Assembly (NCBI GenBank): GCA_036785325.1 | Contig: JAXIVH010000044.1 | Location: forward strand, 386,501-450,500 | DNA: 64,000 nucleotides | Direction: 5' to 3' | Source of the DNA: Urophycis tenuis | Lineage: Eukaryota; Chordata; Actinopteri; Gadiformes; Phycidae | In this document: positions 46,248 through 59,543 of the stretch, one piece after another | Numbering within the stretch: position 1 is the stretch's first letter | Layout: the number at the start of each line of letters is the position of its first letter | Made by a program: the position numbers and the translations under genes | Notes under the pieces: generated by a model | Database searches by the model: none | What the model saw: the letters and a program-made list of their open reading frames with translations, nothing else | Told to the model about the DNA's origin: nothing

Positions 46248-47603
46248 CGACCCATGAGTCAATATAGTCTTGCCATACGCCGTTGGAAAGCTTAGATTTC
46301 CCTGCTTAAAATGAGTCCATCCCCGAGCAATTTGGTTGCTCACAGACAAAACTGCGTCAGGTTGAGTGAAGTCTACCCAGCAGCTAAAAACATACCTTCA
46401 ACGTTTCAATTAAGATCAATCTTTCCTTACAGAACACAAATTAATTAGCCTAGTATTTCAACGACCCTTTGGTGAATATAGTCTTGCCATACACCGTATG
46501 AAAGCTTAGATTTCCCTGCTTAAAATGAGCTCATCCCCGAGCAATTTGGTTGCTCACAGACAAAACTGCGTCAGGTTGACTGAAGTCTACCCAGCAGCTA
46601 AAAACATACCTTCTACGTTTCAGTTAAGATCAATCTTTCGTTACAGAACACAAATTAATTAGCTTAGTATTGCAACGACCCATGAGTTAATATAGTCTTG
46701 CCATACCCTGTTGGAAAGCTTAGATTTCCCCGCTTAAAATAAGCCCATCTGCGAGCAGTCTGGTTGATCACAGACAAAACTGCGTCAGGTTGACTTAAGT
46801 CTACCCAGCAGCTAAAAACATACCTTCAACGTTTCAATTAACATCAATCTTTCCTTGCAGAACACAAATTAATTAGCTTAGTATTTCAACGACCCATGAG
46901 TCAATATAGTCTTGCCATACGCCGTTGGAAAGCTTAGATTTCCCCGCTTAAAATGAGCCCATCCGCGAGCAGTCTGGTTGCTCACAGACCAAACTGCGTC
47001 AGGTTGACTGAAGTCTACCCAGCAGCTAAAAACATACCTTCAACGTTTCAACTAAGATCAATCTTTCCTTACAGAACACAAATTAATTAGCTTAGTATTT
47101 CAACGACCCATGGGTCAATATAGTCTTGCCATACGCCGTTGGAAAGCTTAGATTTCCCCGCTTAAAATGAGCCCATCTCCAAAGCAATTTGGTTGCTCAC
47201 AGACTAAACTGCGTCAGGTTGACTGAAGTCTACCCAGCAGCTAAAAACATACCTTCAACGTTTCAATTAAGATCAATCTTTCAATAAAGAACACAAATTA
47301 ATTAGGTTGGTATTTCAACGACCCATGAGTCAATATAGTCTTGCCATACGCCGTTGGAAAGCTTAGATTTCCCCGCTTAAAATTAGCCTTTCCGCGAGCA
47401 GGCTGGTTGATCAAAGACTAAACTGCGTCAGGTTGACTGAAGTCTACCCAGCAGCTAAAAACATACCTTCAACGTTTCAATTAACATCAATCTTTCCTCA
47501 CAGAATACAAATTAATTAGTTTAGTATTTCAACGACCCATGAGTCAATATAGTCTTGCCATACGCCGTTGGAAAGCTTAGATTTCCCCGCTTAAAATGAG
47601 CCC

Positions 47604-48408
47604 AAAATGTATCATTGAAGCCATCATTGAGACTTTTCTTTTTCAATTATACCGCATGAACATGGGTCTGCAATAAAGCTTTATATATATTTATGTGTGT
47701 GTGTGTGTGTTTTAATCACTTACTTGGAACGGCATGATCCCACATCGCTGTGAAGGGACGGCGTTAACGAGGTGGGCGTGCAACCCCTCGAGAGAGTTGC
47801 TGCCTCGCCGGCACTTGTACTTGTTCAGCCGGATGCCGTTCTTCACAACCACCTTCACAGAGACATACAGCTGTATGCCAGGGGGGTCCTGTAACACACA
47901 ACCTATTGCAAGGTCCTCATTTATGCTGGTGTCATTTTGAAATGTTACCATATACAAGTTTGAATGGTTTTGACACACGAGGACTAGAGAGACAGCTGCA
48001 GGATGGCCCTGGATGCAGGACGGAGGGGGCCTGTGGCTGTGCAGGGAGGACCAGCGGTATGGGTGCTGCCGACACAGGGGGCGGGCAGGCCACAGGCTGA
48101 CGCAGCAGGAGGCCTCGGCTGGAGGCGGGTGGGCGCAGGAGGCTTCGGCCGGGTGGAGGACGACAACGCAGTGGGCTGAACGGGCCGGTTGGTGGGAGTC
48201 ACAGGCTCTGGCTCATCAACAAATAATCTGGAAATATAAAATACACACGTGATCAGTATTGATATTGATATCTTTTATAAGAACACTGTTCATACTGTTT
48301 ACACTTTTTATACAACTGTTTATACAATGTCAATACTGTTTATTTATCAATGTTTATCACTGACAATAAAGGTGACTTGGTATGACTTGTGTTCTATTTT
48401 CGTTCCAG
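47604..48408. repeat. Composite module copy 14 (type A)
   Basis: Right end altered: TTTTCGTTCCAG replaces the usual CTTTCCACAG. Also GAGGACTAGAGAG in the exon-like segment, and CAGGGAGGACC. Minus-strand tail open (47978-47712). Confidence 0.87.
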
Positions 48409-49967
48409 TCAACAGAACACACATGAATCAGCTTATTATTTCGACGAGCCGGGGGAAAATATAGTCATGCCATACGCCGTTGGAAAGCTTAGATTTCCCC
48501 GCTTAAAATGAGCCCATCCGCGAGCAGTCTGGTTGCTCACAGACCAAACTGCGTCAGGTTGACTGAAGTCTACCCAGCAGCTAAAAACATACCTTCAACG
48601 TTTCAATTAAGATCAATCTTTCCTTACAGAACACAAATTAATTAGCTTAGTATTTCAACGACCCATGAGTCAATATAATCTTGCCATACGCCGTTGGAGA
48701 GCTTAGATTTCCCCGCTTAAAATGAGCCCATCCGCGAGCAATTTGGTTGCTCACAGACAAAACTGCATCAGGTTGTCTGAAGTCTGCCCAGCAGCTAAAA
48801 ACATACCTTCAAAGTTTCAATTAACATCAATCTTTCAATAAAGAAGACAAATTAATTAGCTTAGTATTTCAACAACCCATGAGTCAATATAGTCTTGCCA
48901 TACGCCGTTGGAAAGCTTAGATTTCCCCGCTTAAAATGAGCCCATCCGCGAGCAGTCTGGTTGATCACAGACAAAACCGCGTCAGGTTGACTGAAGTCTA
49001 CCCAGCAGCTAAAAACATACCTTCAACGTTTCAATTAAGATCAATCTTTCAATAAAGAGCACAAATTAATTAGTTTAGTATTTCAACAACCCATGAGTCA
49101 ATATAGTCTTGCCATGCGCCGTTGGAAAGCTTAGATTTCCCCGCTTAAAATGAGCCTATCCGCGACCAGTCTGGTTGATCACAGACCAAACTGCGTCAGG
49201 TTGACTGAAGTCTACCCAGCAGCTAAAAACATACCTTCAACGTTTCAACTAAGATCAATCTTTCCTTACAGAACACAAATTAATTAGCTTAGTATTTCAA
49301 CGACCCATGGGTCAATATAGTCTTGCCATACGCCGTTGGAAAGCTTAGATTTCCCCGCTTAAAATGAGCCCATCTCCAAAGCAATGTGGTTGCTCACAGA
49401 CTAAACTGCGTCAGGTTGACTGAAGTCTACCCAGCAGCTAAAAACATACCTTCAACGTTTCAATTAAGATCAATCTTTCAATAAAGAACACAAATTAATT
49501 AGGTTGGTATTTCAACGACCCATGAGTCAATATAGTCTTGCCATACGCCGTTGGAAAGCTTAGATTTCCCCGCTTAAAATGAGCCCATCTGCGAGCAATT
49601 TGGTTGCTGACAGACAAAACTGCGTCAGGTTGACTGAAGTCTACCCAGCAGCTAAAGACATACCTTCAACGTTTCAATTAAGATCAATCTTTCCTTACAG
49701 AACATAAATTAATTAACTTAGTATTTCAACGACCCATGAGTCAATATAGTCTTGCCATACGCCGTTGGAAAGCTTAGATTTCCCCGCTTAAAATGAGCCC
49801 ATCCGCGAGCAGTCTGGTTGCTCACAGACTAAACTGCCTCAGGTTGACTGAAGTCTACCCAGCAGCTAAAAACATACCTTCAACGTTTCAATTAAGATCA
49901 ATCTTTCAATAAAGAACATAAATTAATTAGCTTAGTATTTCAACGACCCTTTGATAAATATAGTCTT
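48409..49967. repeat. 214-bp satellite, block 16
   Basis: 7.3 monomers. The CCCATGGGTC and AGGTTGGTATTTC markers at 49310-49510 match 47107-47313 in block 15, another segmental copy. Ends in the type B junction. Confidence 0.93.
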
Positions 49968-50764
49968 TCATATGTTTAAGTATATATATATATATATATG
50001 TGTGAGTATATATGCGTGTGTGTGTGTATATATGCGCGCGCGCGCGTGTGTCTGTGTGTGTGTGTTTTAATCACTTACTTGGAATGGCATGATCCCACAT
50101 CGCTGTGAAGGGACGGCGTTAACCAGGTGGGCGTGCAACCCCTCGAGAGAGTTGCTGCCTCGCTGGCACTTGTACTTGTTCAGCCGGATGCCGTTCTTCA
50201 CAACCACCTTCACACAGACATACAGCTGTATGCCAGGTGGGTCCTGTAACACACAACCTATTGCAAGGTCCTCATTTATGCTGGTGTCGTTTTGAAATGT
50301 TACCATATACAAGTTTGAATGGTTTTGACACATGATGACTGCAGAGACAGCTGCAGGAAGGCCCACGAAGCAGGACGGAGGGGGCCTGTGGCTGTGCGGG
50401 GAGGACCAGCGGTATGGGTGCTGCCGACACAGGGGGCGGGCAGGCCACAGGCTGACGCAGCAGGAGGCCTCGGCTGGAGGCGGGTGGGCGCAGGAGGCTT
50501 CGGCCGGGTGGAGGACGACAACGCAGTGGGCTGAACGGGCCGGTTGGTGGGAGTCACAGGCTCTGGCTCATCAACAAATAATCTGGAAATATAAAATACA
50601 CACTAATCAGTATTGATATTGATATCTTTTATAAGAACACTGTTCATACTGTTTACACTTTTTATACAACTTTTTATACAATGTCCATACTGTTTATTTA
50701 TTAATGTTTATCACTAACAATGAAGGTGATTTGGTATGACTTGTGTGCTATTTTCTTTCCACAG
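49968..50764. repeat. Composite module copy 15 (type B)
   Basis: Left end CATATGTTTAAGTATATA, (TA)n, GCGCGCGCGCGCG and (TG)n. CCCACGAAGCAGG marker present. Minus-strand tail open with changes (50366-50067). Confidence 0.85.
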
Positions 50765-51442
50765 TCAACAGAGCACACATGAATCAGCTTATTATTTCAA
50801 CGACCCGTGGGCAAATATAGTCATGCCATACGCCGTTGGAAAGCTTAAATTTCCCCGCTTAAAATGAGCCCATCTGCGAGCAGTCTGGTTGATCACAGAC
50901 TAAACTGCGTCAGGTTGACTGAAGTCTACCCAGCAGCTAAAAACACACCTTCGACGTTTCAATTAACATCAATCTTTCCTTACAGAACACAAATTAATTA
51001 GCTTAGTATTTCAACGACCCATGAGTCAATATAGTCTTGCCATACGCCGTTGGAAAGCTTAGATTTCCCCGCTTAAAATGAGCCCATCCGCGAGCAGTCT
51101 GGTTGATCACAGACTAAACTGCCTCAGGTTGACTGAAGTCTACCCAGAAGCTAAAAACATACCTTCAACGTTTCAATTAACATCAATCTTTCAATAAAGA
51201 ACGCAAATTAATTAGCTTAGTATTTCAACGACCCATGAGTCAATATAGTCTTGCCATACGCCGTTGGAAAGCTTAGATTTCCCCGCTGAAAATGAGCCCA
51301 TCCGCGAGCAGTCTGGTTGATCACAGACTAAACTGCGTCAGTTTGACTGAAGTCTACCCAGCAGCTAAAAACATACCTTAAACGTTTCAATTAACATCAA
51401 TCTTTCCTTACAGAACACAAATTAATTAGCTTAGTATTTCAA

Positions 51443-51665
51443 TAGAATAGAATAGAATAGAAATACTTTATTAATCCCATGCTGGGAAATTCCAATGTAG
51501 CAGCAGCATTACAGAATAGAAATAAAAATAAAAATAAAAATAAAAGTGTATGTAAAAATAATATATATATACATTAAGATATAAATATAGACTAAAACTA
51601 AATAAACTAAAAATGTAAAATAAATATAATCTAAACTAATTATAGTGCAAGTATTTTTAAACAAA
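51443..51665 (-). mobile_element. LINE/SINE 3' tail insertion, copy c
   Basis: 223 bp, 6,495 bp from copy a, in the same monomer phase with the same flanking variants. Confidence 0.7.
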
Positions 51666-52521
51666 CGACCCATGAGTCAATATAGTCTTGCCATACGCCG
51701 TTGGAAAGCTTAGATTTCCCTGCTTAAAATGAGCCCATCCGCGAGCAGTCTGGTTGATCACAGACTAAACTGCGTCAGGTTGACTGAAGTCTACCCAGCA
51801 GCTAAAAACATACCTTCAACGTTTCAATTAAGATCAATCTTTCCTTACAGAACACAAATTAATTAGCTTAGCATTTCAACAACCCTTTGGTGAATATAGT
51901 CTTGCCATACGCAGTTCGAAAGCTTAGATTTCCGCGCTTAAAATGAGCCCATCCGCGAGCAGTCTGGTTGATCACAGACTAACCTGCGTCAGGTTGACTG
52001 AAGTCTACCCAGCAGCTAAAAACATACCTTCAACGTTTCAATTAATATCAATCTTTCCTTACAGAACGCAAATTAATTAGCTTAGTATTTCAACGACCCA
52101 TGAGTCAATATAGTCTTGCCATACGCCGTTGGAAAGCTTAGATTTCTCCGCTTATAATGAGCCCATCCCCGAGCAATTTAGTTGCTCACAGACAAAACTG
52201 CGTCAGGTTGACTGAAGTCTACCCAGCAACTAAAAACATACCTTCAACGTTTCAATTAAGATCAATCTTTCAATAAAGAACACAAATTAATTAGCTTAGT
52301 ATTTCAACGACCCATGAGTCAATATAGTCTTGCCATACGCCGTTGGAAAGCTTAGATTTCCCCGCTTAAAATGAGCCCATCCGCGAGCAGTCTGGTTGAT
52401 CACAGACTAAACTGCGTCAGTTTGACTGAAGTCTACCCAGCAGCTAAAAACATACCTTAAACGTTTCAATTAACATCAATCTTTCCTTACAGAACACAAA
52501 TTAATTAGCTTAGTATTTCAA

Positions 52522-52733
52522 TAGAATAGAATAGAAATACTTTATTAATCCCATGCTGGGAAATTCCAATGTAGCAGCAGCATTACAGAATAGAAATAAA
52601 AATAAAAATAAAAGTGTATGTAAAAATAATATATATATACATTAAGATATAAATATAGACTAAAACTAAATAAACTAAAAATGTAAAATAAATATAATCT
52701 AAACTAATTATAGTGCAAGTATTTTTAAACAAA
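52522..52733 (-). mobile_element. LINE/SINE 3' tail insertion, copy d
   Basis: 212 bp, 1,079 bp after copy c. Shorter in the AATAG and AAAAT runs. Confidence 0.7.
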
Positions 52734-54253
52734 CGACCCATGAGTCAATATAGTCTTGCCATACGCCGTTGGAAAGCTTAGATTTCCCTGCTTAAAATGA
52801 GCCCATCCGCGAGAAGTCTGGTTGATCACAGACTAAACTGCGTCAGGTTGACTGAAGTCTACCCAGCAGCTAAAAACATACCTTCAACGTTTCAATTAAG
52901 ATCAATCTTTCCTTACAGAACACAAATTAATTAGCTTAGCATTTTAACGACCCTTTGGTGAATATAGTCTTGCCATACGCAGTTCGAAAGCTTAGATTTC
53001 CGCGCTTAAAATGAGCCCATCCGCGAGCAGTCTGGTTGATCACAGACTAACCTGCGTCAGCTTGACTGAAGTCTACCCAGCAGCTAAAAACATACCTTCA
53101 ACGTTTCAATTAATATCAATCTTTCCTTACAGAACATAAATTAATTAGCTTAGTATTTCAACGACCCATGAGTCAATATAGTCTTGCCATACGCCGTTGG
53201 AAAGCTTAGATTTCTCCGCTTATAATGAGCCCATCCCCGAGCAATTTGGTTGCTCACAGACAAAACTGCGTCAGGTTGACTGAAGTCTACCCAGCAGCTA
53301 AAAACATACCTTCAACGTTTCAATTAAGATCAATCTTTCCTTACAAACACAAATTAATTAGCTTAGTATTTCAACGACCCTTTGGTGAATATAGTCTTGC
53401 CATACACCGTATGAAAGCTTAGATTTCCCTGCTTAAAATGAGCTCATCCCCGAGCAATTTGGTTTCTCACAGACAAAACTGCGTCAGGTTGACTGAAGTC
53501 TACCCAGCAGCTAAAAACATACCTTCTACGTTTCAGTTAAGATCAATATTTCGTTACAGAACACAAATTAGTTAGCTTAGTATTGCAACGACCCATGAGT
53601 TAATATAGTCTTGCCATACCCTGTTGGAAAGCTTAGATTTCCCCGCTTAAAATGAGCCCATCCGCGAGCAGTCTGGTTGATCACAGACAAAACTGCGTCA
53701 GGTTGACTTAAGTCTACCCAGCAGCTAAAAACATACCTTCAACGTTTCAATTAAGATCAATCTTTCCTTACAGAACACAAATTAATTAGCTTAGTATTCC
53801 AACGACCCATGAGTCAGTATAGTCTTGCCATACGCCGTTGGAAAGCTTAGATTTCCCCGCTCAAAATGAGCCCATCCGCGAGCAGTCTGGTTGATCAGAG
53901 ACTAAACTGCGTCAGGTTGACTGAAGTCTACCCAGCAGCTAAAAACATACCTTCAACGTTTCAATTAACATCAATCTTTCCTTACAGAACACAAATTAAT
54001 TAGCTTAGTATTTCAAGGACCCATGAGTCAATATAGTCTTGCCATACGCCGTTGGAAAGTTTAGATTTCCCCGCTTAAAATGAGCCCATCCGCGAGCAAT
54101 TTGGTTGCTGACAGACAAAACTGCGTCAGGTTGACTGAAGTCTACCCAGCAGCTAAAGACATACCTTCAACGTTTCAATTAAGATCAATCTTTCAATAAA
54201 GAACACACATTAATTAGCTTAGTATTTCAACGACCCTTTGGTGAATATAGTCT

Positions 54254-55049
54254 TTCATATGTTTAAGTATATATATATATATATGTGTGTATATATGCGT
54301 GTGTTTTTGTGTATATATGCGCGCGCATGTGTGTGTGTGTGTGTGTGTGTTTTAATCACTTACTTGGAACGGCATGATCCCACATCGCAGTGAAGGGACG
54401 ACGTTAACCAGGTGGGCGTGCAACCCCTCGAGAGAGTTGCTGCCTCACTGGCACTTGTACTTGTTCAGCCGGATGCCGTTCTTCACAACCACCTTCACAG
54501 AGACATACAGCTGTATGCCAGTTGGGTCCTGTAACACACAACCTATTGCAAGGTCCTCATTTATGCTGGTGTCATTTGGAAATGTTACCATATACAAGTT
54601 TGAATGGTTTTGACACATGATGACTGCAGAGACAGCTGCAGGAAGGCCCACGAAGCAGGACGGAGGGGCCTGTGGCTGTGCGGGGAGGACCAGCGGTATG
54701 GGTGCTGCCGACACAGGGGCCGGGCAGGCCACAGGCTGACGCAGCAGGAGGCCTCGGCTGGAGGCCGGTGGGCGCAGGAGGCTTCGGCCGGGTGGAGGAC
54801 GACAACGCAGTGGGCTGAACGGGCCGGTTGGTGGGAGTCACAGGCTCTGGCTCATCAACAAATAATCTGGAAATATAAAATACACACGTGATCAGTATTG
54901 ATATTGATATCTTTTATAAGAACACTGTTCATACTGTTTACACTTTTTATACAACTGTTTATACAATGTCCATACTGTTTATTTATTAATGTTTATCACT
55001 GACAATGAAGGTGACTTGGTATGACTTGTGTGCTATTTTCTTTCATCAG
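54254..55049. repeat. Composite module copy 16 (type B)
   Basis: CATATGTTTAAG left end with a GCGCGCGCATG run. The acceptor is CTTTCATCAG. A base is lost in GGACGGAGGGGCC, so the upstream half of the exon-like segment is frameshifted relative to the other copies. The C-terminal tail remains open (to 54445). Confidence 0.85.
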
Positions 55050-56549
55050 CCAACAGAACACACATGAATCAGCTTATTATTTCGACGACCCGTAAGTCAA
55101 TATAGTCTTGCCATACGCCGTTGGAAAGCTTAGATTTCCCCGCTTAAAATGAGCCCATCCGCGAGCAGTCTGGTTGATGACAGAATAAACTGCGTCAGGT
55201 TGACTGAAGTCTACCCAGCAGCTAAAAACATACCTTCAACGTTTCAATTAACATCAATCTTTCCTTACAGAACACAAATTAATTAGCTTAGTATTTCAAC
55301 AATCCATGAGTCAATATAGTCTTGCCATACGCCGTTGGAAAGCTTAGATTTCCCCGCTTAAAATGAGCCCATCCCCGAGCAGTCTGGTTGATCACAGACT
55401 AAACTGCGTCAGGTTGACTGAAGTCTACCCAGCAGCTAAAAACATACCTTCAACGTTTCAATTAACATCAATCTTTCCTTACAAAACACAAATTAATTAG
55501 CTTAGTATTTCAACGAACCTTTGGTGAATATAGTCTTGCCATACGCCGTTGGAAAGCTTAGATTTCCCTGCTTAAAATGAGCCCTCCCCGAGCAATTTGG
55601 TTGCTCACAGACAAAACTGCGTCAGGTTGACTGAAGTCTACCCAGCAGCTAAAAACATACCTTCAACGTTTCAATTAACATCAATCTTTCCTTACAGAAC
55701 ACAAATTATTTAGCTTAGTATTTCAATGACCCTTTGGTAAATATAGTCTTGCCATATGCGGTTGGAAAGCTTAGATTTCCCCGCTTATAATGAGCCCATT
55801 CGCGAGCAGTCTGGTTGATCACAGACTAAACTGCGTCAGGTTGACTGAAGTCTACCCAGCAGCTAAAAACATACCTTCAACGTTTCAATTAACATCAATC
55901 TTTCCTTACAAAACACAAATTAATTAGCTTAGTATTTCAACGAACCTTTGGTGAATATAGTCTTGCCATACGCCGTTGGAAAGCTTAGATTTCCCTGCTT
56001 AAAATGAGCCCTCCCCGAGCAATTTGGTTGCTCACAGACAAAACTGCGTCAGGTTGACTGAAGTCTACCCAGCAGCTAAAAACATACCTTCAACGTTTCA
56101 ATTAACATCAATCTTTCCTTACAGAACACAAATTATTTAGCTTAGTATTTCAATGACCCTTTGGTAAATATAGTCTTGCCATATGCGGTTGGAAAGCTTA
56201 GATTTCCCCGCTTATAATGAGCCCATTCGCGAGCAGTCTGGTTGATCACAGACTAAACTGCGTCAGGTTGACTGAAGTCTACCCAGCAGCTAAAAACATA
56301 CCTTCAACGTTTCAATTAAGATCAATCTTTCCTTACAGAACACAAATTAATTAGCTTAGTATTTCAACGACCCATGAGTCAATATAGTCTTGCCATACGC
56401 CGTTGGAAAGCTTAGATTTCCTTGCTTAAAATGAGCCCATCCGCGAACAGTCTGGTTGATCACAGACTAAACTGCGTCAGGTTGACTGAAGTCTGCCCAG
56501 CAGCTAAAAACATACCTTCAACGTTTCAATTAAGATCAATCTTTCCTTT
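55050..56549. repeat. 214-bp satellite, block 18
   Basis: Seven monomers. A two-monomer unit of 427 bp (CGAACCTTTGGTG at 55515 and 55942) is duplicated in tandem with private variants ATATGCGGTTGG and GAGCCCTCCCCG. Ends fused to the truncated end of the gypsy element. Confidence 0.93.
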
Positions 56550-56554
56550 CCTTT

Positions 56555-56720
56555 CCACAGACTCGGACTCGCGAATCACTCCTGCATCTAGCAGTGTTAA
56601 CAAATGCTTTCTCACAGCTTCGTAGTCGTTTGGGTGGATTGGTTGGGGCCTTTGTTTGAATGGTGCATCATCTTTCAGATTTATGTGGTGTTTCACTTTG
56701 GTTGCATGCCCAAAATCAGT
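56555..56720 (-). pseudogene. pol: Start of Ty3/gypsy reverse transcriptase, truncated
   Basis: The minus strand below the protease frame reads, in the same frame after a stop, HHINLKDDAPFKQRP and then a stretch typical of the RT entry (a leucine-rich helix and GVIRESES). It breaks off at the satellite junction. Confidence 0.75.
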
Positions 56721-56726
56721 CTCATT

Positions 56727-57617
56727 TTAAGCGAAAACACCACGATACTCACACAAACTACATGTCACTCTGTCCTTCCACTCTTTTGAAAGGGATGAGT
56801 CACCGAAGTCGATGGTCAAGTCTGACTGATCTGGTCCCTTGACTGGTTTGGGGATTCCAGAACAACATCTTACAGTGTCAACAGGTTTTTCAGAATCGGG
56901 TAAGTTGTCATAGATTTCTTTGAGTGTGTGAAGCTCAGCACTAACACAGATTGAAGGAAGTGTGACATCATGCTCATTCTCATTTCTCATCCAAACAGGT
57001 AATTTTTGAGGACGGTGTCTGGGCAAGGTGACGAGACAGCACTCCACAAACACCCCACCAGGTAAGGCAGAGGATTGAGGCTGCTCGACCATAGCACAGT
57101 CACTGGAAGTGTTAACCTTCACATACCCTTCTAAGCAGACTCTTTCTTGAGCAGGTAGGACTTGCTGCTCTTTACCTTGTAGAGTTACTAACCCTATCCT
57201 CCCTGTAGAGTTAACCTGGTTTCTAATCTTGAGTACACGAATAATCTGCCTATAACCATACACGGAGGACAACTCATTTGGGTCTTCATCACTACAATGT
57301 TCTTCATATAAAATGTCAAGTGCATTCGTGCCAATGAGTACAGGTAAGTCACAATTACTACTGCGGTCTGGTACCACTAAGGCTAAGGTCGAAATTTCGG
57401 CATCAACAAACTCTTTTGAGAACTTGAGAGTGATGGGTACATAGCCTAAATAGGGGACATTTTGACCGTTAGCACCTTCAACATCCAGGGCTTGGAAGGG
57501 CTGGATGGGGTGCTCTGAAAGGTGGGTTCTGGAAAAAGAAGCAGTTACCGTGGTCACCTGGGACCGAGTCAAGGAGACACCTAGTAATAACTCCTGATAC
57601 ACTGACATCTGGTACAC
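56727..57617 (-). pseudogene. pol: Ty3/gypsy protease and spacer region
   Basis: 296-codon frame. Its first residues are out of context; the useful part starts near SQVTTV, just after the expected aspartic protease active site. The Asp-Ser pair lies in the neighbouring frame (57478-58056), so one base is missing between them, at about 57580. Further on, a VLIGTNALD-type segment matches the second conserved protease motif. The frame then continues toward RT and stops at 56727. Confidence 0.7.
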
Positions 57618-58056
57618 ATTTCTGTCCTACAAGTCCTCGAGGAAGCTTAGTTTGGTGCTCTACTCTGTGTGATCGGATGGATGTTTTTGTCATAGGTTTT
57701 GGTTTGGGACTGTCATTCTCAGCTCCAGTTCCTGGTAGTCCCTCAACAGAAACTGCATTGTTTAAACTTTGTTCCCAGGATTCTTGTTTTTGCTTTAGCT
57801 CCCTGTGCTTTTTCTCAACCAGCTCAGGATTTGCTTCATTGCTGCAGGAAGGCGCTATGTGGCCATCCTCGCCACACCTGAAGCAGTACCATGGGCGTGG
57901 TTTCTTGTTGGTGAGTTTGAATTCTGGGGAAAGTGAAGGATTTTCTTCAGCAGGGGCTTTGGGCTTAGCCCTTTGGTTCTTACCTGGCTTAGCAGATGCT
58001 TGACTCAAACTCAAGGATGCTTTTAGGGAAGCTATTTGGGCTTGTAACTTTGCCAT
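57600..58056 (-). pseudogene. gag: Gag C-terminus with CCHC zinc knuckle
   Basis: Lysine/proline-rich region with one zinc knuckle, CFRCGEDGHIAPSC, near 57840-57890. It would bind nucleic acid in the capsid. It is joined to upstream gag by a frameshift, probably at the run of six G (plus strand) near 58083. It runs on into the protease start, ending CLLDS before the second frameshift. Confidence 0.75.
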
Positions 58057-59381
58057 CTGCTTTTCAAGTTTTTGTGGGTCATGGGGGGGACTGTTGCTAA
58101 ATCGTTATCAGTGGCATAGTCTTCCACTGAGAGTGTATTTGACTGGACCTTCGTTCTGTTAGCTCCAAAGTGCTGCTTCATTCTGCTGGACTTAGCAGCT
58201 TGTCTGTCCTCCTCAGAACGCACCCAAAGGAGTAACTCGGAGAAGGAAGGTGAGTTATTCTTCTTTTGTTCGAGCTTAAGACTGGTAAGTAGACCATTAT
58301 TCCAGCAGCCTCTACAGAACTGTTTAAGCAATTGACGATCAGAATCACTAGCAGCTAAACCACCTCTTTTGATGACTTTGCTCAAGATTGTTTGCAAGCG
58401 TTACAAATAGCCAGAAGGCTTTTCTCCAGAGTCTTGGTTCGTGCTTAAGAACTTTGCAAAAAGCTCATCGCCGTCATCAATGATACCATAAGCAGAGTCA
58501 AGTAGGGTAAGATATTCATGGGGAGAAGTGTTGGGCCCAAGATGTTTCACAATGGTGGCGGCAGGCGGAACAAGACTCTCAACCAATTTCCTGGTTGTAT
58601 GTGCGGCAGACATGGCAGGGTCTGCAAGGAAAAACTCAACGTTGCTGCGCCACGTGTCATAATCAGACTCAGAACTGGGACAGGGGATTCTCCCTGAGAA
58701 GGGTCTGAGTCGGGTGTTACCATGGTAGTGGAGAGGAAGATCACTGTTTTTGATGACATGCTCAACCACTACTTTTTGTATCTCTGGGGTGGAAAGGTGC
58801 TCAGAAGGCAAGTATTGGATCGGGTTCCTAGGTGGGGATGACACCGCTGCACCTACCTCAAGTGGGGGAGAACCACGTTCATGAGAGTGGGTCTGATTGT
58901 CACCTATGCCGATAGGAGTTACCTCAGCTATGTGTACGGGACTGGCGTGCTGAGATTCTTGATTGATTTCTGATGCGTCTAGTTCAGTTATCTTAGGTTT
59001 TGTGGACTCTTGAATCCTAGCTAGTTCTTCTAGCAAAACCTTTTCAAAATCTGCTCCGCTGAGCTGAGCAACATCCTTCAGTTCACTAAGGTAAGTCTGA
59101 GTTAAAGTGGAACCTCTGTCTGCTGTGTACAATTCAGACAAGAGCTGAATGTGGTGTACAATGTTCGGGTTACCGGTAGGTTTATCAACAGGTAAGGCAT
59201 TCTTAAGATAATCAATAGCTCCACCTGAACTATATTCCACTATAGCTGTGTGTTGGAACTTAGCTTCACTGCTGGTAACTTTAAGTACCCTCTCAATCTT
59301 ACCATACTGTCCCAAATAGTCGAATACTTCATTGTCTAGATCTATACCAGTTACACCACTTACAAGCAGTGAATTAGGCAC
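58032..59381 (-). pseudogene. gag: PNMA-like gag, with in-frame stop
   Basis: The first frame is 326 codons from ATG at 59381 to a TAA at 58398-58400. The same frame then continues open for about 120 codons to 58032, so a single nonsense mutation separates the two. Residues 1-90 are RRM-like (VSGVTGIDLDNEVFDYLGQYG), as in PNMA and ZCCHC12-type proteins. The capsid-like part begins near residue 230 (FSGRIPCPSSESDYDTW). Pseudogene by nonsense and frameshift; possible domestication is not supported. Confidence 0.78.
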
Positions 59382-59520
59382 TTTAACATTTTCAGATATT
59401 AATGTCTCTATGTTTATATTTTCACCACTGTCTAAACAAGTTAAATGATATCAATGTTCACAGAAAATACAATAAAATGTCACACTGCTCAACTTCACGT
59501 TCAAAAGATTTAAACCAACT

Positions 59521-59538
59521 CCTGGCTGGCTCGCCAAG
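59521..59538 (-). other. Primer-binding site of gypsy element
   Basis: Minus strand TGGCGAGCCAGCCAGGAG, six bases inside the LTR end. tRNA not assigned. Confidence 0.65.
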
Positions 59539-59543
59539 TTTTA

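Larger units (their letters stand above)
44698..47603. repeat. 214-bp satellite, block 15
   Basis: About 11.5 monomers interrupted by two LINE/SINE tail insertions at the same monomer position. Variants such as GCAGTTCGAAAGC and CACCGTATGAAAGC recur in block 17 in the same order. Confidence 0.93.
50765..54253. repeat. 214-bp satellite, block 17
   Basis: About 14 monomers plus two more LINE/SINE tail insertions. Its internal order parallels block 15. Confidence 0.93.
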
